A DNA stretch of 64,000 bases from Streptomyces sp. GESEQ-35 (GCF_017948485.1 NZ_JAFFSX010000008.1:62001-126000), one strand, 5' to 3'. Counted from the stretch's first letter, positions 8,345-17,759 are shown. Numbers and translations are program-made. Notes: generated by a model not told the origin, from the sequence alone.

Positions 8345-8369
8345 GGCCGACGGCACTCCGCCGTCGGCC
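8345..8369 (+). terminator. Stem-loop terminator after the LacI gene
   Basis: The 9-bp arms GGCCGACGG and CCGTCGGCC are perfectly complementary around a 7-nt loop. They lie 14 bp after the regulator stop and before the binding-protein gene, so the regulator and transporter are probably separate transcripts or linked only by attenuated readthrough. Confidence 0.65.
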
Positions 8370-8449
8370 CGATCCGCCCTGCCCGCGTGCGCCGCCCGGG
8401 ACGGCCGCGCACGCGTGACCCCGTAGCCGCACCACGTGAGGAGTCACGT

Positions 8450-9781
8450 GTGTACACCCCACCACGCCGAACCCTGCTCCGCAGCGCCCTGGGACTGGGA
8501 GCGGGTGCCGCACTCGCCGCCTGCGGCGCCGGGAGCACCACCGCCCGTACGTCCGGAGACGTGACGCTCTCCCTGTGGACCCACGACCCCGGCTACGAGG
8601 CCTTCTTCGCCAAGGGCATCCCGGACGCCGACCGGCTCACCGAGTTCCGCTACGGCCTGAAGGTCACCCGCGCCGGAGCCGCCGACCTCGTCACCAAACT
8701 GCTGGCCCAGGCCGTCGCCGGACGCGGCACACCCGACCTCGCGGGATTCGAGATCGGCAGCTTCCCGCGGATGCTGCGCGGCGACATCGCGCCTCGTCTG
8801 CTGCACGACCTCACCGCAGACATCGCCGCCGTCCCCGGCCTCAAGGACGACCTGCTCCCAGCCCGCACCGCGCCGTACAGCATGGACGGCAGTGTCTACG
8901 CCCTCGACTCGGACACCCCGATGGTCGTCTACTACTACCGCGACGACCTCTTCACCGAGTACGGCCTCCCGGACGCCGTCCCGACCTGGGAGGAGTTCGC
9001 CGAACTCGGCGCCCGCGTGCACCAGGACCACGACGCCTCGCTGTGCGTCGTCTCCACCGCCGGCAGCGATGTCGGCCAGGTCGTGCAGTCCTTCCAGATG
9101 CTGCTCTACCAGCGCGGCGGAGCCTTCTTCGACGCCGACCAGAACCTGGTCCTCGACTCGGCGGAGGCGGAGGAGGTGCTGCGCTTCCTGTGCGACGGGC
9201 TGCGCAGCGGATTCGTCGTCGACATCTCCGACTACTACGGGGCCGCCATGCAGACCGCCCTGAAGCAGGGCAAGGTGATCGGGCTGCCCATGGCCATCTG
9301 GTACAAGAACTACGGCCTGCTGCCCAACGTGCCCGAGCAGAAAGGCAAATGGCGGGTCAGGGCGCTGCCCCGGTTCGCCAAGGGCGGCGGGGTGACGGCC
9401 GCGGCCGGCGGTACCGGATTCGGCGTCCTCAAGGACGAGGCCAACACCCGGGCCGCCACGGAGTTCCTCCTCAGCACCTGGCTCACCCACAACGGCCAGG
9501 TCCGCCGCTTCAAAGAGACCGGCTACCTCCCCACCCGCCGATCCGTGTTCGAGGATCCCCGACTCAACGCCCTCACCGATGAGTTCTGCGGCGGTCAGCG
9601 CCTCTTTCGCCTCTACCGCTCGCTGCTCCCGGACGTGCCCGCCTTCCACCAGAGCCCCGACCAGTCGATTCTCTACGACGTCCTCGCCGGCAACCTGCTG
9701 CGCGCCTACCACGGAGACCTCAGCCCGCGTCAGGCGCTGAAGCAGACGGCGCGGGACTTCCGCGACCAGGCCGGACGCTAG
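8450..9781 (+). CDS. Extracellular sugar-binding lipoprotein of an ABC transporter
   Basis: This 443-residue family 1 solute-binding protein starts at GTG 8450, preceded by GTGAGGAGTCAC. A twin-arginine-like/lipoprotein leader (PPRRTLLRSALGLGAGAALAAC) places the lipobox LAAC at about residues 22-25, so the mature protein is lipid-anchored outside the membrane. Family features include YALDSDTPMVVYYYRDDLF, PTWEEFAELG and late GTGFGVLKD. It would capture a carbohydrate for the two permeases that follow. With the GH42 enzyme downstream, a beta-galactoside or galacto-oligosaccharide is the likely ligand (inference). No ATPase is encoded here. Streptomyces often use the shared ATPase MsiK. Confidence 0.9.
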   Translation: MYTPPRRTLLRSALGLGAGAALAACGAGSTTARTSGDVTLSLWTHDPGYEAFFAKGIPDADRLTEFRYGLKVTRAGAADLVTKLLAQAVAGRGTPDLAGFEIGSFPRMLRGDIAPRLLHDLTADIAAVPGLKDDLLPARTAPYSMDGSVYALDSDTPMVVYYYRDDLFTEYGLPDAVPTWEEFAELGARVHQDHDASLCVVSTAGSDVGQVVQSFQMLLYQRGGAFFDADQNLVLDSAEAEEVLRFLCDGLRSGFVVDISDYYGAAMQTALKQGKVIGLPMAIWYKNYGLLPNVPEQKGKWRVRALPRFAKGGGVTAAAGGTGFGVLKDEANTRAATEFLLSTWLTHNGQVRRFKETGYLPTRRSVFEDPRLNALTDEFCGGQRLFRLYRSLLPDVPAFHQSPDQSILYDVLAGNLLRAYHGDLSPRQALKQTARDFRDQAGR

Positions 9782-9795
9782 GAGGGAGGCCCGAC

Positions 9796-10743
9796 ATGAC
9801 CACCACCACGACCGCCGCAGGCCAGGCACGCACCGCCCGCGCACACGGCGACCCGGCGAGGACGGGACCACGCCCGAAGAATGCCTGGGCGCCCTACCTC
9901 TTCATCTCGCCCTTCTACCTCCTCTACGTCCTGTTCATGCTGATCCCCGTCGCCGTCTCGCTCTGGCTCAGCCTCACCGAATGGGTCGGCCTGGGCACCC
10001 CGCGCTGGGTGGGCCTGCGCAACTACCGCAACCTCGCCACCGACATCAGCTTCCACCGGGCCCTCGGCAACACGGGCGTCTTCGTCCTGATCTCGGTCTG
10101 TGTCGTCGTACCGCTCGCGCTGCTGATCGCCCAGGCCCTCAACACCCGGGGGCTGAAGCTCCGGGACCTGTGGCGTACGGCGTACTTCGTCCCGGTCGTC
10201 GTCTCGCCGATCATCGTCGCGCTTGTCTTCGGGCTGATCTTCGACCGGCAGTTCGGGCTCTTGAACTCCGTGCTGCGCGCCCTGTTCGGCACCGGCGGCG
10301 TCGACTGGCTCGGCGACCCCGGCATGGCCAGGATCAGTATCGGACTGGTCATGCTGTGGCGCTGGACCGGCTATCTCACCGTCTTCTTCCTGGCCGGACT
10401 CCAGGCCGTACCAAGGGAGTTGTACGAAGCCGCCGCCATCGACGGCGCCGGACGGCTGCGCACCTTCGCGACGGTCACCCTCCCGGCGCTGAAGCCGGTG
10501 ACCGCGTTCGTCGTCGTCACCTCGTTCATCGGCGCGGCCCAGATCTTCGAGGAGCCGTATCTGCTGACCGGTGGCGGACCGGCCGAATCCACCCTCTCGG
10601 TGACGATGTTCATCTACCGGGCCGCTTTCCAGCGCCAGCAGTTCGGGTACGCGGCCGCGGCCGCGGTGGTGCTGTTCGTCGTGGTCTTCGGCCTGAGCAT
10701 GCTCTTCAACCGGCTCCTCGGCATCGGGAGGGCGACCTCATGA
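9796..10743 (+). CDS. Carbohydrate ABC transporter permease, MalF type
   Basis: This 315-residue protein has six predicted transmembrane segments. The first follows the charged N-terminus (YLFISPFYLLYVLFMLIPVAVSLWLSL), and the cytoplasmic EAA loop is ELYEAAAIDGAGRLRTFATVTLPALKP. It starts 14 bp after the binding protein with GGAGGGAGGC as ribosome-binding site and overlaps the next permease by an ATGA. It forms the membrane channel with the partner permease and needs an external ATPase. Confidence 0.95.
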   Translation: MTTTTTAAGQARTARAHGDPARTGPRPKNAWAPYLFISPFYLLYVLFMLIPVAVSLWLSLTEWVGLGTPRWVGLRNYRNLATDISFHRALGNTGVFVLISVCVVVPLALLIAQALNTRGLKLRDLWRTAYFVPVVVSPIIVALVFGLIFDRQFGLLNSVLRALFGTGGVDWLGDPGMARISIGLVMLWRWTGYLTVFFLAGLQAVPRELYEAAAIDGAGRLRTFATVTLPALKPVTAFVVVTSFIGAAQIFEEPYLLTGGGPAESTLSVTMFIYRAAFQRQQFGYAAAAAVVLFVVVFGLSMLFNRLLGIGRATS

Positions 10744-11573
10744 ACACCACCGCCACGAGGACCGGCCGCGTCCTGCTGTACGCGACACTCGTCCTGCTGC
10801 TCATGGCCTTCCTGGCCCCGCTGCTCTGGGCGCTGAGCGGTTCGTTCAAGCCGCGCGGCGACATCTTCGCCTATCCGCCGGAGCTGATCCCCGACCCGTT
10901 CACACTGCACAACTACCGTGCCCTGATAGATGATCAGCCCTTTGTGCGCTGGTTCGTGATCAGCACCGTGGTCGCGGTCGTGGCGACGGTGGTCTCGGTG
11001 TTCGTGTGCGCCCTGGCCGGCTATGGCTTCGCCAAGTTCCGCTTCGCCGGCAAACGGCCGCTGTTCGCGGTCATGTTCAGTTCGCTGTCCATCCCGTTCG
11101 CGGTGATCCTCGTGCCGCTCTTCGTGATCCTGGTCAAGACCGGCCTGGGCAGCCCGTGGTTCGCGCTGATCGTGCCATGGGTGGCGCCCGCGTTCGGGAT
11201 CTTCATGATGCAGCAGTACATCGTGCAGTCCGTCCCGGACTCCGTGCTGGAGGCCGCCCGCATCGACGGGGCGAGCGAGTTCGGCATCTTCCGGCGCATC
11301 GTGCTGCCCCTGCTGCGACCCGCACTCGGCGCGCTGGCCGTATGGACGTTCCTTCAGAGCTACAACAGCTTCCTGTGGCCACTGGTGCTGGTCTCCGACA
11401 GTTCCCAGTACACCCTGCCGCTCGGCCTCCAGACCCTGTTCGTCTCCGAACAGCGCCAGTACGACCTGGTCCTCGCCGGAGCCGCCCTCGCCGTCCTGCC
11501 CGCCGTCGCCCTCTTCGTCCTCCTCCGCAAACAGCTCCTCGAAGGCCTGTCCACGGGCGCCGTCAAGGGCTGA
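10740..11573 (+). CDS. Carbohydrate ABC transporter permease, MalG type
   Basis: This 277-residue MalG-like permease has six predicted helices. It carries the family stretch LWALSGSFKPRGDIF after helix 1 and the EAA motif SVLEAARIDGASEFGIFRRIVLPLLRP. The ATG at 10740 overlaps the upstream TGA, implying translational coupling. It ends 29 bp before the GH42 gene, so import and hydrolysis of the sugar are probably co-expressed. Confidence 0.95.
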   Translation: MNTTATRTGRVLLYATLVLLLMAFLAPLLWALSGSFKPRGDIFAYPPELIPDPFTLHNYRALIDDQPFVRWFVISTVVAVVATVVSVFVCALAGYGFAKFRFAGKRPLFAVMFSSLSIPFAVILVPLFVILVKTGLGSPWFALIVPWVAPAFGIFMMQQYIVQSVPDSVLEAARIDGASEFGIFRRIVLPLLRPALGALAVWTFLQSYNSFLWPLVLVSDSSQYTLPLGLQTLFVSEQRQYDLVLAGAALAVLPAVALFVLLRKQLLEGLSTGAVKG

Positions 11574-11602
11574 CGCCGCCTCGATCAACGTATAGGAGAA
11601 GC

Positions 11603-13663
11603 ATGTTCGAGCTGCCCCGACGGGTCCTGTTCGGTGCCGCCTACTACCACGAGTACCAGCCGTACGAGCGCCTCAGGGACGACCTCGACCTGATGGCCGA
11701 GGCCCGCTTCACGGTGATCCGCGTCGGCGAGTCGGTGTGGTCGACCTGGGAGCCGGAGAACGGCCGCTTCGACCTCGACTGGCTGCAACCGGTGCTGGAC
11801 GGCGCTCACGAGCGCGGCATCTCGGTCGTCCTCGGGACACCGACGTACGCGGTGCCGCCGTGGCTCGCCCGCCAGTACCCGGAGATCGCGGGGGAGCGGC
11901 GCACCGGCGAGCGCATCGGCTGGGGCGCCCGGCAGGAGGTCGACTTCACCCACCCGGCGTTCCGCTTCCACGCCGAGCGGATCATCCGCAAGGTGGTCGG
12001 CCGCTACGCCGCCCACCCGGCCGTGATCGGCTTCCAGGTCGACAACGAGCCCGGCCTCGAACTCTTCCACAACCACGGCGTGTTCCAGCGCTTCACCGAC
12101 GAACTGCGCGCCGACTACGGGGACGTGGAGAGCCTCAACCGCGCCTGGGGACTGGTCTACTGGTCGCACCGGCTGTCGACCTGGGCCGACCTGTGGACCC
12201 CCGACAACAACGCCCAGCCGCAGTACGACCTCGCCTGGCGCCGCTTCCAGGCCCGCCTCACCACCGAGTTCATCGCCTGGCAGGCGGACATCGTGCGCGA
12301 GTATTCTCGCCCCGGCCAGTTCGTCACCACCTGCATCTCCTACGACCGCCGAGCCGTCGAGGACGACAAGCTGACCGCGCGCCTGGACGTCACGGCCGGC
12401 AACCCCTACTACACGATGCAGGACGCCCTGACCCTGCCCGACCTGGGCCGCGACGACCAGGGCTGGACGACGAACGGCACCTGGGCGCTGTACCGCAGCG
12501 CGGACCGCATGTACTCCTCCCGCCAGGAGCCCTACCTGGTCACGGAGACCAACGCGCAGGCCATCGGCGCCCCGTGGGACAACCGCCCGGCCTACGACGG
12601 TCAGTGGCGCCAGGCCGCCTGGGCCCTGATCTCCCGCGGTGCCTCGATGATCGAGTACTGGCACTGGCACACCCTGCACTTCGGAACCGAGACCTACTGG
12701 GGCGGCATCCTGCCGCACAATGGCCGCCCGGGCCGCGTGTACCGGGAACTCGCCGTGCTGGGAAAGGAGTTGGAGACAGCGGGCGACCTGGTGACGGCCC
12801 TGACGCCGGACGCCGACGTGGCCTTCCTCTACTCCTCGCCGAGCAAGTGGGCGCTCCAGGGCCAACCGCCGCTCGCCACCCCCGACGGCGGCCCGGACGA
12901 ACGGTCGTACCAGACCATCTTCGACGCCTTCTACCGTGGCGCCTTCGACGCGGGCCTCCAGTCCCGCATCCTCCACCCCGGCCAACTGCCCGACCACGAA
13001 CTGCCCCCCGTACTGGTCGCCCCCGCCTTCTACGCCGCCGACGACGAAACGCTCGACCGGCTGAAGGAGTACGCGGCGAACGGCGGCCACCTGGTCCTGG
13101 GCCCCCGCACGGCCTACGCCGACCCCGAGGCCAGGGCCCGCACCGAAGCACAGCCGGGACGACTCGCCGAGGCGGCCGGAGTGACGTACGACGAATTCAG
13201 CAACTTCAGTGCACCGCTGCCCGTGACCGGCACCTCCGAGCTCCAACTCCCGCCCGGCGCCCACGCGTTGCACTGGGCGGACGGTCTGCGCACGCAGGAC
13301 GCCGAGGAGCTGGCGACCTACGAGCATCCGCACTTCGGCCGCTGGCCCGCGGCCACCACACACCGCCATGGCGCCGGCCGGATCACCTACGTCGGTACGG
13401 TCCCCGACCCCGAGTTCGCCCGCGCCCTGTTCCAGTGGGCCGTCCCGGCGGACGAATGGCGCCCGACCCTGCCCGGCGTCACCTCCACCGCGGCCACCGC
13501 ACGCGACGGCCGCCGGGTCCGCTTCCTGCACAACTGGTCGTGGGAGGAGGTGTCGGTACCCGTGCCGGCGGCCGTACGGGATGTGCTGTCGGGTGCGGTG
13601 TTCCCGGACTCGGTGCCGCTGGGGCCCTGGGACGTGAAGGTCCTTCAGGAGGAGCGGGCGTAG
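11603..13663 (+). CDS. Beta-galactosidase, glycoside hydrolase family 42
   Basis: This 686-residue protein has GH42 architecture: an N-terminal TIM barrel (VLFGAAYYHEYQP to about residue 390), a trimerisation domain and a small beta C-terminal domain. The acid/base is probably Glu149 in QVDNEPG, and the nucleophile is probably Glu315 in YLVTETNAQ. There is no signal peptide, so it hydrolyses imported beta-galactosides in the cytoplasm. The start follows TATAGGAGAAGC, a clear ribosome-binding site. The gene overlaps the convergent LacI regulator by 19 bp. Some actinomycete GH42 enzymes act on arabinosides or galacto-oligosaccharides rather than lactose, so specificity is open. Confidence 0.9.
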   Translation: MFELPRRVLFGAAYYHEYQPYERLRDDLDLMAEARFTVIRVGESVWSTWEPENGRFDLDWLQPVLDGAHERGISVVLGTPTYAVPPWLARQYPEIAGERRTGERIGWGARQEVDFTHPAFRFHAERIIRKVVGRYAAHPAVIGFQVDNEPGLELFHNHGVFQRFTDELRADYGDVESLNRAWGLVYWSHRLSTWADLWTPDNNAQPQYDLAWRRFQARLTTEFIAWQADIVREYSRPGQFVTTCISYDRRAVEDDKLTARLDVTAGNPYYTMQDALTLPDLGRDDQGWTTNGTWALYRSADRMYSSRQEPYLVTETNAQAIGAPWDNRPAYDGQWRQAAWALISRGASMIEYWHWHTLHFGTETYWGGILPHNGRPGRVYRELAVLGKELETAGDLVTALTPDADVAFLYSSPSKWALQGQPPLATPDGGPDERSYQTIFDAFYRGAFDAGLQSRILHPGQLPDHELPPVLVAPAFYAADDETLDRLKEYAANGGHLVLGPRTAYADPEARARTEAQPGRLAEAAGVTYDEFSNFSAPLPVTGTSELQLPPGAHALHWADGLRTQDAEELATYEHPHFGRWPAATTHRHGAGRITYVGTVPDPEFARALFQWAVPADEWRPTLPGVTSTAATARDGRRVRFLHNWSWEEVSVPVPAAVRDVLSGAVFPDSVPLGPWDVKVLQEERA

Positions 13664-14703
13664 GGACCGCTGCTGCGGCGGACGACGAGTTCGACCGGGA
13701 CGAGCGGCTCGACACGGGGCGGCTCGGCGGGGCTGTCGATGCGGTTCAGCAGCAGCCGCAGCGACCGGGTGCCGATCTCGGCGAAGTCGGTGCGGACGGT
13801 GGTCAGCGGGGGGAGGAAGTGGGCGGCCTCGGGGATGTCGTCGTAGCCGACGACGCTGACGTCCTCGGGGACGCCCCGCCCGGCCTCGTGCAGGGCGTGC
13901 AGGACGCCGAGCGCCATCTGGTCGTTGGACGCGAACACCGCGGTGACGTCGGGGCGGCGGGCCAGCTGCCGTCCCAGGTCGTATCCGGACTCGGCGCTCC
14001 AGTCGCCGGTCAGCGGGGCATGGATCTCGGCCCCGGCCGTCTCCAGCGTCGCCTGCCAGCCGGCGAGGCGCACGTCGGCCGAGGTCCAGCCCGTCGGGCC
14101 CGCGATGTGGAAGACGGTGGCATGCCCCAGGCGGAGCAGGTGCCCGGTGGCCTCCCGGGCGCCGGTGCGGGAGTCCGCGGTGACCAGGGGCGGGCCGCCC
14201 TGGAGGTCGTTCTCCAGGACCACCAGCGGGGTGTCGAGGCGGGCTTCCGCCAGGGCCCGGCCGACCCACAGCTGCGGGGCGATGGCGATCACGCCGTCCG
14301 CGCCCTCGGCCGACAGCCGGTCCACGGCACGGACCACCGTGTCGGGGTCGGCCGTGTCGAGGGCGATGGAGCTCACCAGGTAACCGGCGCCCTGCGCCGC
14401 CGTGTTGATCGCGGTGAGGATGGAGGCGGGCCCGTAGCGCGCCGCGTCGAAGGAGATGACGCCGAGCATGCGGGTCCTGCCGCTCGCCAGGGACCGGGCG
14501 CTGCGGCTCGGGCGGTAGCCGAGGGTACGCATCGCGGCCTGGACCGCCTCGCGGGTCTCGGGCCGGACCGCCGGGTTGTCGTTGAGGACACGGGAGACCG
14601 TCTGCTTCGAGACCCCGGCCAGCCGGGCCACGTCGTCCATGACGGGACGCGCCCCGGCGAAGTTCCGTCGGCTGCGCCCCTTCGGAACGGCGCTACTGGT
14701 CAT
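13645..14703 (-). CDS. LacI family transcriptional regulator
   Basis: This 352-residue LacI regulator has the DNA-binding helix VMDDVARLAGVSKQTVSRVLNDN and hinge YRPSRSARSLASGRT. The effector domain has TAVFASNDQMALGVLHAL and SVVGYDDIPEAAHF. The ATG at 14703 is preferred because GAGGAAAC lies just upstream. A longer frame reaches 14745. It converges on and overlaps the GH42 gene, and the MFS gene further along the same strand carries a LacI-type palindrome at its start. It may control either or both. It is about 40% similar by eye to the regulator at 7260, consistent with a paralogous pair serving one sugar locus. Confidence 0.9.
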   Translation of the reverse strand: MTSSAVPKGRSRRNFAGARPVMDDVARLAGVSKQTVSRVLNDNPAVRPETREAVQAAMRTLGYRPSRSARSLASGRTRMLGVISFDAARYGPASILTAINTAAQGAGYLVSSIALDTADPDTVVRAVDRLSAEGADGVIAIAPQLWVGRALAEARLDTPLVVLENDLQGGPPLVTADSRTGAREATGHLLRLGHATVFHIAGPTGWTSADVRLAGWQATLETAGAEIHAPLTGDWSAESGYDLGRQLARRPDVTAVFASNDQMALGVLHALHEAGRGVPEDVSVVGYDDIPEAAHFLPPLTTVRTDFAEIGTRSLRLLLNRIDSPAEPPRVEPLVPVELVVRRSSGPYARSS

Positions 14704-15019
14704 GGCGGGTGTTTCCTCGACATCGTGACGGCTGGCCCTCAGCATAGGCCGGACGCATCCCGTGCCCTGTCCCTGCCGGACCGCACACGACCGGCCGGCC
14801 GGCCACTCGACCCGCTCGACGGCCGCCGTACCCCAGCAGGCAGCGGCCGGTCACCTCGATCGGGTCGGGTGTGCCCGGGGCGTCGGCGAAGGGCAGCCGG
14901 GCCGGTCAGCGGGGGCGCGGGCGGGGCGGGGACGCGCAGGCGGTGCGGGTGCGGCATCAGGAGTCCTCCCGTCCGGGCCGAGGGTGGCGCTGGTGGCGTG
15001 CGGCCTCGGCGGAAGGGGC
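14704..15019. other. Intergenic stretch, no supported gene
   Basis: These 316 bp separate the LacI gene from the MFS gene. A minus-strand ATG at about 14956 with AGGA upstream opens a proline/arginine-rich frame unlike any family. A shifted frame reads LPFADAPGTPDPIEVTGRC, which could be a worn protein remnant. The minus-strand promoter of the LacI gene must lie here. Confidence 0.4.
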
Positions 15020-16213
15020 TCAGCGCGGCCGGGTGGCGCGGATGAGCCAGAGCGTGGCGGCCAGGCAGAGAGCCGAGACGGCGCAGAGCAGCAGCGGGAC
15101 CGCACGGATCCCGGACCACTCGATGGCCTTGCCCAGCGCTGGACCAGCAGCGACACCGCCGACCATCGAGGCGGCGATCACGACGGCACCGGCCCGCCGG
15201 GCGCCGGGGGCCGCCCGGTTCAGCCAGGGCAGACCGGTGGGGAAGATCGGCGCGATGAACAGCCCGACGCCGGCGTACGCGTACGGGGCGAGGCCCGGCA
15301 CGGCGGCCAGCAGCAGACAGACCGTCATGCCCGCGCAGGAGACGGTGATGATGGCCTGCGCCGAGAAGCGCAGCGCGAGCGGCGCCACCAGGAAGCGGCC
15401 GGCGGTCATCATCAGCCAGTACACGGACGTGGCAGTGGCGGCGACCCCGGCGCCGTACCCCACGGTCTCCAGATGGGTCGGCTCCCAGCCGCCCACACCG
15501 GCCTCGATGCCCACGTGCAGGACGTACAGCGCGACGAACACGGCGAGCACCGAGCCGAGGCTGCGGACGAGCACGCCGTCACCGGACTTGGGCACCTCAC
15601 CGGTGGGCGCCGGCACCTGGTTCCGTACGCCACTCAGGCACAGCAGCAACGGCAGGTTGGCCAGCGCGAAACCGAGGAACACCGCGGGATAGTGCTCGGC
15701 GCCCACCCCGCCGATCAGCGCCGGGCCGAGGATCGCTCCCACGCCGAAGTGCGCGTTGAGGATGTTCAGCATCGCGGTCGAACGGCGGCCGAAGCCGACC
15801 GCGAACAGCTGGTTCAGCCCGTAGTCGATCCCGCCGAACCCGAGCCCGGCGAACAGCGCCGCGCACAGGGCGACGGGCCAGCTCTGCGCCAGCGCGAACC
15901 CCGCCGCGCCGACGGCCATCAGCAGATACGAGGCCCCGAGGATCCGCCGGTTGCCGATCCTGCCGTACAGCCGGTCGAAGAGCAGCACACCGGCCACCCC
16001 ACCGACGAAGTGCGCGCTCAGCCCCAGCCCGGCGGCCGAGGGGGACAGGCCGAACTCCTCGCGGAAGGCGGGGATCGAGGGGCCGTACAGGGCCTGGAGC
16101 GCACCGATGAGTACGAAGCCCACACAGGACGCGACTACTGCGGAGGGGCTGAAGACGGGAGCTGTCAGGGGAGAGGTGACGGTGATGGGCCGAGCGGTCT
16201 GAGGGTCGGTCAC
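15020..16213 (-). CDS. MFS transporter
   Basis: This 397-residue major facilitator protein has about twelve hydrophobic segments. It carries the loop 2-3 motif FDRLYGRIGNRRILGASYLL (G-x3-D-R-x-G-R type) and the helix-5 glycine-rich stretch LNILNAHFGVGAILGPALIGG. This pattern fits the fucose/glucose-permease-like FGHS group often tied to sugar catabolism. The GTG at 16213 is preferred over ATG starts at 16237 or 16261, because those lie in or beyond a palindromic operator. Substrate unknown. A sugar is likely given the LacI-type operator and neighbours. Confidence 0.85.
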   Translation of the reverse strand: MTDPQTARPITVTSPLTAPVFSPSAVVASCVGFVLIGALQALYGPSIPAFREEFGLSPSAAGLGLSAHFVGGVAGVLLFDRLYGRIGNRRILGASYLLMAVGAAGFALAQSWPVALCAALFAGLGFGGIDYGLNQLFAVGFGRRSTAMLNILNAHFGVGAILGPALIGGVGAEHYPAVFLGFALANLPLLLCLSGVRNQVPAPTGEVPKSGDGVLVRSLGSVLAVFVALYVLHVGIEAGVGGWEPTHLETVGYGAGVAATATSVYWLMMTAGRFLVAPLALRFSAQAIITVSCAGMTVCLLLAAVPGLAPYAYAGVGLFIAPIFPTGLPWLNRAAPGARRAGAVVIAASMVGGVAAGPALGKAIEWSGIRAVPLLLCAVSALCLAATLWLIRATRPR

Positions 16214-16221
16214 GGGACGGA

Positions 16222-16237
16222 ATGTTACCGGTAACAT
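16222..16237. promoter_or_regulatory. LacI-family operator upstream of the MFS gene
   Basis: ATGTTACCGGTAACAT is a perfect 16-bp palindrome with a central CCGG. It lies 8 bp upstream of the chosen MFS start and closely resembles the operator type recognised by the LacI-family gluconate repressor GntR of enteric bacteria. Repression of the MFS gene by a LacI-type regulator, perhaps the one at 13645-14703, is inferred. Confidence 0.65.
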
Positions 16238-16288
16238 CACGCGGGTCAAGGGCCGGGGCATTGCTGAAAGCCGGCCACTTAGTCAACA

Positions 16289-17140
16289 ATGCGAATAGTT
16301 AATTGGTCGTCTATGGTGATGCGGAAGGTGGTTCCACGCGTGCCGGTCAATGGATATCTGCGGTACGTCGCGCTGGGCGACAGTCAGACCGAAGGGCTCG
16401 GCGACGGGGACGACGTACGCGGCTTTCGTGGCTGCGCGGACCGGCTGGCCGAGCAACTGGCGCTCAGGAGCCCGGAGTTGCGGTACGCCAACCTCGCTGT
16501 TCGAGGGCGCCTCGCCGGTCAGGTCCGGGCCGAGCAGCTCCCGCCCGCGCTCGCACTGCGGCCCGACCTCGCCACCGTCGTCGCCGGAGTCAACGACCTG
16601 CTGCGGCCTCGCTTCGACGCCGACGAGGTGGCCGCGGAGCTGGAGGCGATGTTCGCCGCACTCACCGGCCAGGGCGCCCGCGTGGCCACGGTCACCTTCC
16701 CCGACGTCACCCGCATCACCCCGCTGGCCCGACCGATCGGGCACCGCGTCGTCGCGCTCAACGACCGCATCCGGCAGGCCGCCCGACGGCACGGCGTCGT
16801 CGTGGCGGAGACGGCACCGCACCCTGTGATGACGGACCCGCGCCTGTGGAGCGCCGACCGGCTGCACGCCAGCCCCCTCGGCCACGCGCGCATCGCCGCC
16901 GCGGTCGCGGACGCCCTCGCACTGCCGGGCAGCGACGACGGCTGGACGCGGCCGCTGCCCGCCGGTCCGGGGGTGGCCCCGGGGTTCCGGGCCGAACTGC
17001 GCTGGGTCGGCTCCTTTCTGGGGCCGTGGCTCGTCCGGCGGTTTCAGGGCCGCTCGTCCGGCGACGGACGCCAGGCCAAGCGGCCCACCCTGCTGCCGGT
17101 CACGGCGTTCGTCGAGGAGCTTCCATCGTCGCCCCGTTGA
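16289..17140 (+). CDS. SGNH/GDSL hydrolase family protein
   Basis: This 283-residue (longest form) hydrolase has the block I motif VALGDSQTEG with the nucleophile serine, a block III-like GVNDLLRP and a block V DRLHASPLGH supplying the catalytic Asp and His. Such enzymes are lipases, esterases or acetylesterases. The substrate here is unknown, and no signal peptide is visible, so it should be cytoplasmic. Starts at 16289, 16313 and 16319 are in frame and none has a strong ribosome-binding site. It lies 28 bp before a PadR regulator in the same direction and is probably controlled by it. Confidence 0.8.
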   Translation: MRIVNWSSMVMRKVVPRVPVNGYLRYVALGDSQTEGLGDGDDVRGFRGCADRLAEQLALRSPELRYANLAVRGRLAGQVRAEQLPPALALRPDLATVVAGVNDLLRPRFDADEVAAELEAMFAALTGQGARVATVTFPDVTRITPLARPIGHRVVALNDRIRQAARRHGVVVAETAPHPVMTDPRLWSADRLHASPLGHARIAAAVADALALPGSDDGWTRPLPAGPGVAPGFRAELRWVGSFLGPWLVRRFQGRSSGDGRQAKRPTLLPVTAFVEELPSSPR

Positions 17141-17168
17141 GTAATCAACGGAGTGTAAATTTGGGGCC

Positions 17169-17738
17169 ATGGCGTTGCGAAATGCGGTGATGGCCGCGCT
17201 GCTGGAGGGCGAGGCGTCCGGGTACGACCTTGCGAAGGGCTTCGAGGCCTCGGTCGCCAACTTCTGGATGGCAACGCCCCAGCAGCTCTACCGGGAGCTC
17301 GAACGCATGGAGAGCGAGGGGCTCGTCTCCGCCCGGGTCGTGGAGCAGGAACGGCGGCCCAACAAGCGGCTCTTCTCGCTCACCGAAGCCGGCCGCGACA
17401 TCCTGCGTGCCTACGTCGCCGAAGGTCCCTCGAAACCGACGGCCATCCGGGACGAGCTGATGGTCAGGGTGCAGTGCGTCGACATCGGCGACATCGACGC
17501 CGTACGTGACGCGGTCGTCGAGCGCGTGGAGCGGTCCACCGCCAAGCTGGCCCGGTACGAGCGGATGCGTGAGCGGCTGCTGGCCGGACGCAGCGAGGAC
17601 GAGTACTTCGCCGCCGCCGAGCGCGTCGGGCCCTACCTCACGCTGATGGGCGGGATGGCCTTCGAGCGGGGGAACCTCGAGTGGGGCCGCACGGTGCTGC
17701 GGCGACTTGAGCAGCGTGCGTCGTCCGGAGTCAGGTAG
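17169..17738 (+). CDS. PadR family transcriptional regulator
   Basis: This 189-residue PadR regulator has the winged-helix N-terminal domain LRNAVMAALLEGEASGYDLAKGFEASVANFW, then QLYRELERMESEGLVSARVVEQERRPNKRLFSLTEAGR. A C-terminal helical dimerisation region of about 90 residues follows (Vir family). AT-rich sequence with TAATCAAC lies just upstream, and a related TTAGTCAAC precedes the SGNH gene. Both are possible PadR sites (weak). No Shine-Dalgarno sequence is evident, so translation may be leaderless. Confidence 0.9.
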   Translation: MALRNAVMAALLEGEASGYDLAKGFEASVANFWMATPQQLYRELERMESEGLVSARVVEQERRPNKRLFSLTEAGRDILRAYVAEGPSKPTAIRDELMVRVQCVDIGDIDAVRDAVVERVERSTAKLARYERMRERLLAGRSEDEYFAAAERVGPYLTLMGGMAFERGNLEWGRTVLRRLEQRASSGVR

Positions 17739-17759
17739 GGCGCCGTACCGGCCGCGCTG

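Noticed and set aside
11737..15045. 1,102-codon open frame on the plus strand, and long minus frames opposite GH42 and NRPS 1
   Set aside because: These are Arg/Pro/Gly-rich shadow frames of high-GC genes that cross well-supported genes. They show no family motifs.
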